DNA from: Acidimicrobiaceae bacterium
GTDB taxonomy: Bacteria > Actinomycetota > Acidimicrobiia > Acidimicrobiales > RAAP-2
DNA: 51,497 nt
Direction of reading: 5' to 3'
Assembly (NCBI GenBank): GCA_003132205.1
Contig: PKWY01000048.1
Location: forward strand, 4,554-56,050
The notes beneath the pieces are model-generated. The model saw only the letters and a program-made list of their open reading frames with translations, was not told the origin of the DNA and made no database searches. Both the position numbers and the translations under genes were made by a program. This document shows positions 15,141 through 23,277 of the stretch, piece by piece. Position 1 is the first letter of the stretch. Each line of letters starts with the position of its first letter.

Positions 15141-16724
15141 TCAAGGGTAGTGGTCGGGCAGGTCGTTGAGGTACAGCACCCCGTCTCCCACGACGAGCGC
15201 CGACCGTACCCAGGCCACCGCCTCGTCACGTGTGTCGAAGCGCCGGACCGGCTTTTCGTAGCCGATTTGCAGGGTTTTCGCGTTAGTGCGGCCCACCACC
15301 ACGAGCTCCGCGCCGTTCGCCGCGACCTTCTGGGCGAGCGAAATATTCTCCCCGTGCTGGTCGCTGCCGAGCTCGATAAGCCCCGGGGTCACGACCACGC
15401 GCCGCCCACTCAGCGGCAACGACGTCAGGAGAGCGATCGCCGCGGCGGCGCTCGCGGGATTCGCATTGAAGGTGTCATCGATCACCATCACGCCCGATGC
15501 CGCGGTCACCACGTTGGAACGGTTCTCCACCGAGGTCACCCTCGCGAGCCGGGCGGCGATGACGTCGGGCCCGACGCCCAGTTCGAGGGCCGCCGCGATG
15601 GCGCACGCCAGATTCGTCGGCTGAACGCCCTGGACCTGGCTCATCGTCGCCGCCTTCACACCGTCAACCAACACCTCCCATTCGCCGTCCTCCCCGCGAT
15701 CCCGCACCTGCACCGAGGCCGAAGGGTTCTTGGAGCCGGCGGTGCGAACCCGCTTGCCCGCGCCCTGGAGATTCTCGGGCCATCGCGCAAGCCGTGAATC
15801 GTCGATGTTCACGATCACCGTCCTCGCCTTCTCGGTGATCTCGAATTTCGCCCTCTCGATGATGTCCAGGGATTTCATCCGTTCAAGGTGGACCGGCCCG
15901 ATCGCGGTCACGACAGCGATCTCGGGGGGGCACCACGAGCAGAGCTCAGCGATTTCTCCCGCACCGTAGGTACCCATCTCGGCGATGAAGACACGGGTGC
16001 CGTCGGCGAGATTCTCATTGATGGCGCGAGAAAGCCCGGCCCGGTTGTTGAAACTTCGCGGCGATGCGACGACGCCGTCGCTGCCCCCGAGCAGGTCCGC
16101 CAGATGGTTCTTGGTGGAGGTCTTGCCGTAGGAGCCGGTGATCGCGACGATACGGGGACGAACGCGGCGAAGCCGCTCGACGGCTTGATCGACGAAGTTC
16201 TGAGACCGGCGGTGTTCATAGGGCTTCAGCACCCGCGCGCCGAGGTCCAGCAGGACCGGCACCGCCCAGACCATCGCGAGCGCCAACAGCCAGGGACGCG
16301 GCGTGAAGACGCCGCCCACGCCCATAAGAACAGCCGCCCCCGTCACCAGGACTGACACTGTCGTGAGCCGACGAGTCCACCGGAGCTTGCTGGTTCGTCC
16401 TTTGATCGAAAGACCGACCGGGCAGACGACGCCGTAGATGATCGAAATCAACACTGCCGCGACGTCGGCTCGAAGAGCCACGGAGACGACCAGCGCCAGC
16501 ACGAGCAGATGAGTGAGGGTGACCGGCCGGCTCTTCTTCGAGCGCTCGACCGACGTCGCGGAGCTCACCCGGGGTGAGGACCAGCGGCCGAGGAATCGGC
16601 TCATGGAACCCGGCTCGTAGTGTTCTCGCTGCAGGACACGAAGCCAACGGAGCATCTGCGCGATGAACGCGACCCCTATGCCCAATGCGAGGACGACGTC
16701 GAGGACGACGCTGCCCACGCTCAC
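15141..16724 (-). CDS. Membrane-tethered MurF-like Mur ligase
   Basis: A 527-residue protein from GTG 16724, whose start overlaps the upstream stop by 4 bp (GTGA). An in-frame extension to 16883 is Arg-rich shadow sequence inside the hydrolase gene and is rejected. Residues 1-170 carry about five membrane segments (near 5-25, 76-90, 93-110, 127-147, 150-168). The Mur ligase central ATPase domain follows, with P-loop AITGSYGKTST at about 204-214, FNNRAGL, AEMGTYGAGEI and the C-terminal DDTFNANPASA. The normal MurF N-terminal UDP-substrate domain is replaced by the membrane part. Adjacency to ddl supports addition of D-Ala-D-Ala or a related dipeptide at the membrane. Confidence 0.85.
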   Translation of the reverse strand: MSVGSVVLDVVLALGIGVAFIAQMLRWLRVLQREHYEPGSMSRFLGRWSSPRVSSATSVERSKKSRPVTLTHLLVLALVVSVALRADVAAVLISIIYGVVCPVGLSIKGRTSKLRWTRRLTTVSVLVTGAAVLMGVGGVFTPRPWLLALAMVWAVPVLLDLGARVLKPYEHRRSQNFVDQAVERLRRVRPRIVAITGSYGKTSTKNHLADLLGGSDGVVASPRSFNNRAGLSRAINENLADGTRVFIAEMGTYGAGEIAELCSWCPPEIAVVTAIGPVHLERMKSLDIIERAKFEITEKARTVIVNIDDSRLARWPENLQGAGKRVRTAGSKNPSASVQVRDRGEDGEWEVLVDGVKAATMSQVQGVQPTNLACAIAAALELGVGPDVIAARLARVTSVENRSNVVTAASGVMVIDDTFNANPASAAAAIALLTSLPLSGRRVVVTPGLIELGSDQHGENISLAQKVAANGAELVVVGRTNAKTLQIGYEKPVRRFDTRDEAVAWVRSALVVGDGVLYLNDLPDHYP

Positions 16725-17494
16725 GAAAGCGCTTCCTTCACCGCGGACGCCAGTTCGTGAGGTGCCTCGGTCGGCAGCAGATGGCCGACTCCCGCGACGA
16801 CGCGCAGGGTGTGTGGGCTGCTGATCAGCGCGCCTGCCCGCTCGGCGACCTCGAGCGGCACGTCTGCGTCGTTGGAGCCCCACACCATCAGCACCGGCGC
16901 TCGGAGCTGAGCGAGTTCGGGCTCGTAGCTTTCATTCACGGACGCAACCAGGACGTCGCGAAGGATGCCGCTGGCGTTGCGGTAGTCAGTGGAACCGAAG
17001 CGCTGGCGGGCGCTCTCCATCCTCTCGTCGCTCACGAGACCCTTCGCGTGAAGCGCTCGAGCCATCCGGTAGCGAAGCGGTGGCTTGACAGGAGAGTTTC
17101 GCCGCACGAGCGGCGCCCCAGTCAAGACAATCGCCTTCACCAGTTCGGGATGGTTGGCGCCGATCACCGTCGCGATTCGACCGCCAAACGAGTGCCCCAC
17201 GAGGATCAGGGGCTCGTCGGAGATCTCGCGCAGGGCTCCGACCAAGAGGTCCGCGTAGGTTCGAGCCCCGCCCGCGACCGTTGGTAGCGGTGATGATCCA
17301 AAGCCCGGAAGGTCGAACGCCACGGATCCGACGCCCTCCGACGCCAGTTGCGCGGCGCTGGCTGAGAAGTCCTGGCCCCGGCGAGCCCAGCCGTGGAGCC
17401 ACACCACCCGGATCGGGCCTTCGCCGTATGGCTCACCAAAGAGATTCCCGTCGCCGTAGGCACGCAGCACGTACTTCAGGTTACAGACATGCAA
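16721..17494 (-). CDS. Alpha/beta hydrolase
   Basis: A 257-residue alpha/beta-fold hydrolase. The oxyanion-hole segment is VVWLHGWARRGQ, the nucleophile elbow is LVGHSFGGRI, the acid is in MVWGSNDADVP and the histidine in VAGVGHLLP, so the catalytic triad is complete. It has no signal peptide. It is the first gene of the minus-strand trio with the MurF-like ligase and ddl, and its stop codon overlaps the ligase start. The divergent helicase starts 48 bp away, so both promoters share this short interval. Substrate unknown; a link to cell-envelope precursors is only suggested by the operon. Confidence 0.85.
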   Translation of the reverse strand: MHVCNLKYVLRAYGDGNLFGEPYGEGPIRVVWLHGWARRGQDFSASAAQLASEGVGSVAFDLPGFGSSPLPTVAGGARTYADLLVGALREISDEPLILVGHSFGGRIATVIGANHPELVKAIVLTGAPLVRRNSPVKPPLRYRMARALHAKGLVSDERMESARQRFGSTDYRNASGILRDVLVASVNESYEPELAQLRAPVLMVWGSNDADVPLEVAERAGALISSPHTLRVVAGVGHLLPTEAPHELASAVKEALS

Positions 17495-17542
17495 ACACCG
17501 ACTAGGAACACGTCACGCCGTGCCGGTAGCGTCAAGGGGACT

Positions 17543-19141
17543 ATGACCGACCAGTTGGCCTACTCCGACGACATGCTCGTGGGTCTCACGCCCGAGCAGC
17601 GTGAAGCCGTCACGTCGTCGGCGAGGCGCCTCTTGGTGCGCGCGACTGCCGGATCGGGCAAGACCCACGTCCTCACCCTTCGCATCCAGCGACGGATCGC
17701 CGTGGGCGAGATCGACGCGGACCAGGTCCTCGCGATGACCTTCACGAGAAGAGCCGGCGATGAACTACGCCGCAGACTCTTCCGCGCGGGAATCCGCGAT
17801 ATCAGAGCCGGCACCTTCCACCGAGCCGCGTTGTCGCTCGTCAACCAGTACCGCGAGGACCATCACCTGAAACCTCTCGTCATCGAGTCGAACCGTCGAA
17901 GGTTGGTGGCGGCCCTCGCGGCGCAGTTGAGGGAGAGCGGCGACCTGCGCCTGGAGGATTGGCAGCTGCCGCGACTGGAGCAGGAGATCGGCTGGGCTCT
18001 GAGCCAGGGTTTCAACGGCGCGCTCTACGCCAAGAGTGCCAAGAAGCTTCGCCGCGATGCCCCGCTGCCGCCCGCGCAGTTCGCCGATGTGCTCGACCGC
18101 TACGTCGGGCTCTGTCGAAGTCGCGGGGTCCTCGACTTCGATCTGCTGCTGAGCGAAGCCATTGCGCTGCTGCGCGACGAGCCCAACGTGCTCGCCTCGT
18201 TCCGCCACCGGAACAAGTCGATCTACGTGGACGAAACCCAGGACATGAACCCCCTCCAGTTCATGCTGCTGCGTCACATGGCCGGCGACGATCCCGACCT
18301 GTTCTGCGTGGGCGACCCCAACCAGTCGATCTACGGATTCAACGGAGCGAATCCTCAACTCCTGAGTGAGATCATCCGAACGTGGCCCGACACGGTGGTC
18401 CTCGACCTCACCCGCAACCACCGTTCGACCGCGAACATCATCGCGGTCGCCAACACGCTGCTCGAAGAGGGCGCCCAGGGGATCATCCCGGCGAAGGATG
18501 AGGGCGACGTGCCAATGGTGCGCAACTACAACACCGACGAGCAAGAGGCCGAGCACGTGGCGACCTGGCTGAGCGCCAAGCATCAGCCCGGGAGCCCGTG
18601 GAGATCGATGGCGGTGCTCGCTCGCACCAACGCCCAGCTCGAGCTCATCGCCAGTTACCTCGAGGCCCACGGCATCCCCTACGAACGCCGCGGGCCCGAA
18701 CACTCCCCGGCCTCTGACGTTCTCGCCGCTCCCGAGACGTGGCGGCGCATCGACCATGACCATAAGGACGCGGTCGCCTTGTCGACGATCCACCGTGCCA
18801 AGGGCCTCGAATTCCAGCACGTCGCCGCGATCGGCTGGGCCGAGGGTCAACTGCCGAACTACAACGCAACGACCGGCGCCCAGCTCGCCGAGGAGCAACG
18901 GTTGGCCTACGTGGCGCTCAGCCGGGCCGAGGACTCCCTCCTCATCACCTGGAGCCGGGGGCGAAACGACCCCCGCTACCCCGACCGGGCTCCCTCGAGG
19001 TTTCTCGCGCCGATCGAGAAGGTCATCGGCGAAATCGAGCAGCGAAACGCTCCGCTCACGGGCGAAGCCCGCAAGGCGCGCCTCGCCGCGATCCGGCGCG
19101 AACTCGAGCAGGCGCTCGACGAAGGTAACGTGACGCTCTAG
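17543..19141 (+). CDS. Compact UvrD/Rep-family superfamily 1 DNA helicase
   Basis: A 532-residue 3'-5' helicase. ATG 17543 is chosen because AGGGGA lies just upstream. Conserved motifs: Walker A ATAGSGKT (34-41), MTFTRRAG (Ia), Walker B IYVDETQD (Asp230-Glu231), GDPNQSIYGFNGA (III), LTRNHRST (IV), LSTIHRAKGLEF (V, about 413-424) and LAYVALSRAEDSL (VI). UvrD and PcrA have about 650-780 residues, with a roughly 170-residue 2B subdomain between motifs IV and V. Here only about 30 residues (382-410) separate HGIPYERRGP from motif V, so 2B seems to be absent. The last base of its stop overlaps the GTG of the FAD-oxidase gene. Confidence 0.9.
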   Translation: MTDQLAYSDDMLVGLTPEQREAVTSSARRLLVRATAGSGKTHVLTLRIQRRIAVGEIDADQVLAMTFTRRAGDELRRRLFRAGIRDIRAGTFHRAALSLVNQYREDHHLKPLVIESNRRRLVAALAAQLRESGDLRLEDWQLPRLEQEIGWALSQGFNGALYAKSAKKLRRDAPLPPAQFADVLDRYVGLCRSRGVLDFDLLLSEAIALLRDEPNVLASFRHRNKSIYVDETQDMNPLQFMLLRHMAGDDPDLFCVGDPNQSIYGFNGANPQLLSEIIRTWPDTVVLDLTRNHRSTANIIAVANTLLEEGAQGIIPAKDEGDVPMVRNYNTDEQEAEHVATWLSAKHQPGSPWRSMAVLARTNAQLELIASYLEAHGIPYERRGPEHSPASDVLAAPETWRRIDHDHKDAVALSTIHRAKGLEFQHVAAIGWAEGQLPNYNATTGAQLAEEQRLAYVALSRAEDSLLITWSRGRNDPRYPDRAPSRFLAPIEKVIGEIEQRNAPLTGEARKARLAAIRRELEQALDEGNVTL

Positions 19142-20535
19142 TGGAAACTACGGACCTTCGAAACGAACTCATCGCCATCGTCGGCGCCGACGCCGTCACC
19201 TTCTCGCCTGGCCACCACCCCGACGATCTGCACGATGAGACGCTGCATCCCGAGCACAGCGAACCCTTTGCGGTGGTGCGGCCACTGACGACGCAGCAGG
19301 TGAGCGACATCGCCAAGGTGGCGGGCAAGTACGGTGTGGCGCTCACCCCTCGAGGATCGGGTACCGGACTGTCGGGCGGCGCCACGCCGGTGCCGGGCGG
19401 CATCGTCGTGAGCTTCTCGAGGATGAACCAGATCTTGCGACTCGACCTCAACGATCACGTGGCCGTCGTCCAGCCGGGCATCACGCTTCGTGAATTGGGC
19501 GAAGCGCTCCATGAAAGCGGGCTGCGCTACCCCGTCTATCCGGGCGAGCTCTCCGGATCGCTCGGGGGCAACGTGAACACCAACGCCGGCGGCATGCGCG
19601 CCGTGCGCCACGGGGTCACCCGTAATCACGTGCTGGGGCTGGAGCTCGTGCTCGTGGATGGAACGATCCTTCGAACCGGAGGACCGGTGATGAAATCCTC
19701 GTCGGGCTACGACCTCACCCAGCTCGTGGTGGGCAGCGAGGGAACCCTGGCGCTGGTGTGCGAGGTGACGCTCAGGCTCTCGCCCACCATGGCCAACTCG
19801 GCGACGGTGCTGGTGCCATTTCGCTCACTCGACCACGTCACGCGGATCGTCCCGAAGATCGTGGCGTCGGGACTCGAGCCATCGATGTTGGAGTACCTCG
19901 ACCTGGTCACGATGAGCGCCATCACGAAGGCCGCCGAGCTCGAACTCGGCGTCGACGCGGCGGTCGCCAGCGAGACCGCCGCCTACCTCATCATCGTGCT
20001 CGAGACGCGCACCTCCCAACAGCTCGACGATGACGTCATGGCGCTCGCCGAGCTCGTCGAAGGGGCCGGGGCAATCGACGTCTACGTCTTGCCCCACGGC
20101 GCAGGCGCCCGGCTTATCGAGGCCCGGGAGCGCGCCTTCTGGGTGGGCAAGGCCGCCGGAGCGAATGAGATCATCGACATTGTCGTGCCCCGCTCGAGCG
20201 TCCCCGTCTTCCTCGAAGAGGCGACCGCCATCGCGCAACGTCACGGAGCATTCATTTCGGGCTGCGGTCACGTGGGCGACGGCAACATCCACCTGTCGGT
20301 GTTCCTGCCCGATGACGAGCGCAGGGCCGCGATGCTGCTCGAGCTCTTCGCCTACGGCCTGGGACTCGGAGGTCAGATCTCGGGCGAGCACGGCATTGGC
20401 CGCGACAAGCAAGGGCCGTACCTCTCGCTCACCGACCCGGCGCTCCTTGAACTGCAACGCAGAATCAAGGCGGCGTTCGATCCGCGGCAGCTTCTCAATC
20501 CCCACCGCCTGCTCGACGAAAGACCAATGCCGTGA
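19141..20535 (+). CDS. FAD-linked oxidase, GlcD/D-lactate dehydrogenase type
   Basis: A 464-residue flavoprotein of the vanillyl-alcohol-oxidase superfamily. The FAD-binding PCMH domain spans about residues 35-215, with FAVVRPLTTQQVSDIA, the diphosphate loop PRGSGTGLSGGA and NVNTNAGGMRAVRHG. The FAD-oxidase C-terminal domain contains HVGDGNIHLSVF and GEHGIGRDKQ, as in GlcD and D-lactate or D-2-hydroxyglutarate dehydrogenases. It oxidises a D-2-hydroxyacid, probably passing electrons to the respiratory chain. GTG start overlaps the helicase stop by one base. The next gene, a ThDP enzyme of 2-ketoacids, overlaps by 4 bp, so the oxidase product may be the substrate of the ThDP enzyme. Confidence 0.9.
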   Translation: METTDLRNELIAIVGADAVTFSPGHHPDDLHDETLHPEHSEPFAVVRPLTTQQVSDIAKVAGKYGVALTPRGSGTGLSGGATPVPGGIVVSFSRMNQILRLDLNDHVAVVQPGITLRELGEALHESGLRYPVYPGELSGSLGGNVNTNAGGMRAVRHGVTRNHVLGLELVLVDGTILRTGGPVMKSSSGYDLTQLVVGSEGTLALVCEVTLRLSPTMANSATVLVPFRSLDHVTRIVPKIVASGLEPSMLEYLDLVTMSAITKAAELELGVDAAVASETAAYLIIVLETRTSQQLDDDVMALAELVEGAGAIDVYVLPHGAGARLIEARERAFWVGKAAGANEIIDIVVPRSSVPVFLEEATAIAQRHGAFISGCGHVGDGNIHLSVFLPDDERRAAMLLELFAYGLGLGGQISGEHGIGRDKQGPYLSLTDPALLELQRRIKAAFDPRQLLNPHRLLDERPMP

Positions 20536-22088
20536 ACGGCGCACACGCCCTGCTCGCCACGCTGCGCGCGAACAAGGTCACCACCTGTTTCGCCAATCCC
20601 GGCACCTCCGAGATGCACTTCGTCGCGGGGCTCGACGACGTCGCCGAGATGAGAGCTATTCTCTGCCTGTTCGAAGGTGTGGCGACGGGCGCCGCTGACG
20701 GCTTCGCCCGCGTCACCGGCACGCCGGCGGCGACCCTGCTCCACCTGGGGCCGGGGCTCGCCAACGGGTGGGCCAACCTGCACAACGCCCGACGCGCCCG
20801 GGTGCCCCTCGTCAACATCGTCGGAGATCACGCGACCTACCACACCCAGTACGACGCGCCGCTCCAGAGTGACATTTCGTCGGTCGCCGCCGCGCTCAAC
20901 GGGTGGCAGCGCCGAACCTTGAGGCCCAACGACGTCGCCAACGACACCGCCGAGGCGATCGCCGCATCGTTCGGACCCCCGGGGCGGATCGCGACGCTGA
21001 TTCTCCCGGCGGACGTCTCGTGGGGTGAGTTCGACAGCGTCCCCTCGTCCTGGCCAGTCGCCCACCGGGCGGCACCCTTTTCCATCGACGAATCTGAACT
21101 TCGCCGGGCCGCCGGCGCGCTGCGCTCGAAGCGCTCGGCGATCTTTCTTGGCGGTTCGGCCGTTGACGCGCAGCAACTCGCCCTCGCTCAGCGCGTCGCC
21201 GCCGCGACCGAGTCACGGGTGATCACCGAGACGTTCCCCGCGATCATCGACCGTGGAACCGGCGTTGCGAGCCCCGAACGGCTGATCTACCTGAGCGAGT
21301 TCGCCATCGCCCAACTTCGAGACCTGGAAGCGCTCATCCTGATCGGGTCCATCGAACCAGTCGGGTTCTTCGCCTATCCCGATGTGGCCAGCCGGCTGCT
21401 TCCTGAGGGCTGCGAGTTGATCGCGCTCGCTCCACCGGGATCCAATACCCTCGAGGCATTGGGCGCGCTCGCCGACGAGCTCGGCGCGCCGCCTCGCAGC
21501 ATCCCCGCGGGCGATCCGCCGGACGCCCCGACCGGAGCTCTCACCAATCAGAGCTTCGCCGCCGCGGTCGGAGCAACGATGCCCGAGGGGGTCATTGTTG
21601 CTGATGAGTCCAACACGAGTGGCGTGCACCTTTTCGGGGCCACGCAGTTCTCGCCCGCCCACCAGTGGATGACGCTCACGGGTGGGGCCATCGGCTATGG
21701 GCTTCCCGTTGCCTTGGGCGCGGCGGTCGGCAGCGGACGCAGAATCCTCGCCCTCGAGTCCGACGGTTCGATGCTTTACACGCCCCAGGCTCTCTGGACT
21801 ATGGCCCGCGAAGGACTCGACGTGACGGTGGTCGCGCTCAGCAACCGCAGCTACGCGATCCTCAACCTCGAGCGCCAGCGCGTTGGCGCGGTGTCCGAAG
21901 GCGCGACGAGCCAACGCATGCTCGAGCTCGACAATCCCGCCATGGATCTCTGCGCCATCGCGACAGGCCTGGGTGTGGAGAGCGTGAAGGTCACCACGGC
22001 GGACGAACTCGTGCACGCGCTCGCGCGTTCGTACGCGACGCCGGGACCAATGTTCATCGAGGCCATGCTGCCGAAGGGTCTGAGCTAG
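20532..22088 (+). CDS. ThDP-dependent enzyme, benzoylformate decarboxylase/acetolactate synthase-like
   Basis: A 518-residue three-domain ThDP enzyme. In the N-terminal PYR domain, FANPGTSEMHF resembles the benzoylformate decarboxylase NPGS motif and the cofactor-activating glutamate is present (Glu48 in CLFEGVATGAADG). The middle domain is GGSAVDAQQLAL-like. The C-terminal PP domain has GGAIGYGLPVALGAA and the diphosphate/Mg motif ESDGSMLYTPQALWTMAREG. The glutamate speaks against glyoxylate carboligase, in which it is replaced by valine. GTG start overlaps the FAD-oxidase stop (GTGA), so the two are coupled: a 2-hydroxyacid oxidised to a 2-ketoacid, which is then decarboxylated or ligated. 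The 3' end overlaps xthA convergently by 4 bp. Confidence 0.87.
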   Translation: MNGAHALLATLRANKVTTCFANPGTSEMHFVAGLDDVAEMRAILCLFEGVATGAADGFARVTGTPAATLLHLGPGLANGWANLHNARRARVPLVNIVGDHATYHTQYDAPLQSDISSVAAALNGWQRRTLRPNDVANDTAEAIAASFGPPGRIATLILPADVSWGEFDSVPSSWPVAHRAAPFSIDESELRRAAGALRSKRSAIFLGGSAVDAQQLALAQRVAAATESRVITETFPAIIDRGTGVASPERLIYLSEFAIAQLRDLEALILIGSIEPVGFFAYPDVASRLLPEGCELIALAPPGSNTLEALGALADELGAPPRSIPAGDPPDAPTGALTNQSFAAAVGATMPEGVIVADESNTSGVHLFGATQFSPAHQWMTLTGGAIGYGLPVALGAAVGSGRRILALESDGSMLYTPQALWTMAREGLDVTVVALSNRSYAILNLERQRVGAVSEGATSQRMLELDNPAMDLCAIATGLGVESVKVTTADELVHALARSYATPGPMFIEAMLPKGLS

Positions 22089-22846
22089 AGATTGAACTCG
22101 CCGATCACCGGCGCGTGATCCGACGGTTTCTCGCCCTTTCGCGCTTCGCGGTCGACGTGGCTGTCGGTGGCCTTGGCGAGAAGGGCTGAATCGACGAGCA
22201 AGAGATCGATCCGTAGGCCCCATCCCCGATGGAACGCGCCGTTTCGGTAGTCCCACCACGAGTAGCAGGGCTCGTTGGGGTGAAGGGCCCGTGTCAGGTC
22301 TACGAGTCCGGCGCTCTCCAGGGCGCGGATGGCGTCGCGCTCCGGCTCGCTCACGTGCGTGGCGCCCTCGAAGGCGCTCGGATCGTAACAGTCGAGGTCA
22401 GCGGGCGCGACGTTGAAGTCGCCGCCCACCACGAAGGGCTGCGCAGGGTCGCGGTTCTCGACCAACTCCGCTAGCTTCGCGAGCCACTGGAGCTTGTAGA
22501 CGTAGTGCGGGTCGTCGAGCGCGCGTCCGTTGGGTACGTAACACGAGTAGACGCGCACGCCAGCGCACGTCGCGCCGATGATCCGTGCCTCGGGGTCGTC
22601 GTCGCCGAAGCCCCTAGTGACGTCCCCGAGGCCGACTCTGGACAGCACGGCCACACCATTCCACTGGCCCTGGCCGTAATGGGCGGACTCGTAACCTAGC
22701 CGCGCCAACTCGGTGAAGGGAAACTTCGCGTCGGTCTGCTTGGTCTCTTGGATGAGCACGACGTCGGGGTTCTTCTCGACCAGCCACGCTTCGACGCGGG
22801 GCCACCGGGCCGTCAACGAATTGACGTTCCAGGTCGCAACGATCAT
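22085..22846 (-). CDS. xthA: Exodeoxyribonuclease III (AP endonuclease)
   Basis: A 253-residue exonuclease III-family enzyme (AP endonuclease, 3'-5' exonuclease) for base excision repair. Catalytic landmarks: Asn7 in ATWNVNS, Glu34 in LIQETKQTD, the SCYVPNGRALDDPHYVYKL segment, GGDFNVAPADLD (Asp and Asn), RIDLLLVDSAL, and the terminal SDHAPV with the catalytic Asp-His. Length fits the family. It is the last gene of the kgd operon; its ATG overlaps the fabZ-like stop by 4 bp. Why a DNA-repair enzyme is coupled to central metabolism here is unclear and may be simple stacking. Confidence 0.94.
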   Translation of the reverse strand: MIVATWNVNSLTARWPRVEAWLVEKNPDVVLIQETKQTDAKFPFTELARLGYESAHYGQGQWNGVAVLSRVGLGDVTRGFGDDDPEARIIGATCAGVRVYSCYVPNGRALDDPHYVYKLQWLAKLAELVENRDPAQPFVVGGDFNVAPADLDCYDPSAFEGATHVSEPERDAIRALESAGLVDLTRALHPNEPCYSWWDYRNGAFHRGWGLRIDLLLVDSALLAKATDSHVDREARKGEKPSDHAPVIGEFNL

Positions 22847-23277
22847 GAGGCGTCAGCGAGGATGAATAGCAGATCGGCTTCCACTGCCACCTGGCCATCC
22901 ACCGTCGCGCGACCGTGCCCCTTGCCGCCGCGCGCCGAGAGACGGGACATCTCGCATTCGAGCAGCACGGTTTCCCCGGGAACGACTTGGCGGCGAAAGC
23001 GAGCGTGCTCGACGCCGCCGAAGAGCGGCAGCCGCCCGGTGTACCTCTCGTCGGCGAGCACCGCGACACCGCCGCACTGGGCGATCGATTCGAGCAGCAG
23101 GACACCCGGGGTCGTCGGACGCCCCGGGAAGTGTCCGGGGAAGAACCATTCGTCGCCCGTGAGAGTCCAGAGGCCGCTCGCCCGCAGGCCCGGTTCGATG
23201 CTCACCATCGTGTCGAGAAGGAGAAACGGTGGGCGGTGCGGGAGCCAGTCCGCAGGATTCATTGAGAGTTCGCTCAC
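22843..23277 (-). CDS. fabZ: FabZ-like 3-hydroxyacyl-ACP dehydratase
   Basis: A 144-residue hotdog-fold dehydratase of the FabA/FabZ family. The pattern LPHRPPFLLLD near the N-terminus and the active-site segment FFPGHFPGRPTTPGVLLLES contain the catalytic His49 and Glu63. Length fits FabZ. It dehydrates beta-hydroxyacyl-ACP in fatty-acid elongation, although actinobacteria often use other dehydratases for the main pathway, so it may serve a special lipid. Both ends overlap neighbouring genes by 4 bp (ATGA), placing it firmly in the kgd operon. Confidence 0.87.
   Translation of the reverse strand: MSELSMNPADWLPHRPPFLLLDTMVSIEPGLRASGLWTLTGDEWFFPGHFPGRPTTPGVLLLESIAQCGGVAVLADERYTGRLPLFGGVEHARFRRQVVPGETVLLECEMSRLSARGGKGHGRATVDGQVAVEADLLFILADAS

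Noticed and set aside
14154..15797. 547-codon open frame on the plus strand
   Set aside because: It is antisense to ddl and the MurF-like ligase, which have clear motifs; composition is His/Arg/Gly-rich as expected of a high-GC shadow.
20532..22088. Glyoxylate carboligase (with GlcD-like neighbour: glycolate route)
   Set aside because: The cofactor-activating glutamate is present at position 48, whereas glyoxylate carboligase has valine there.
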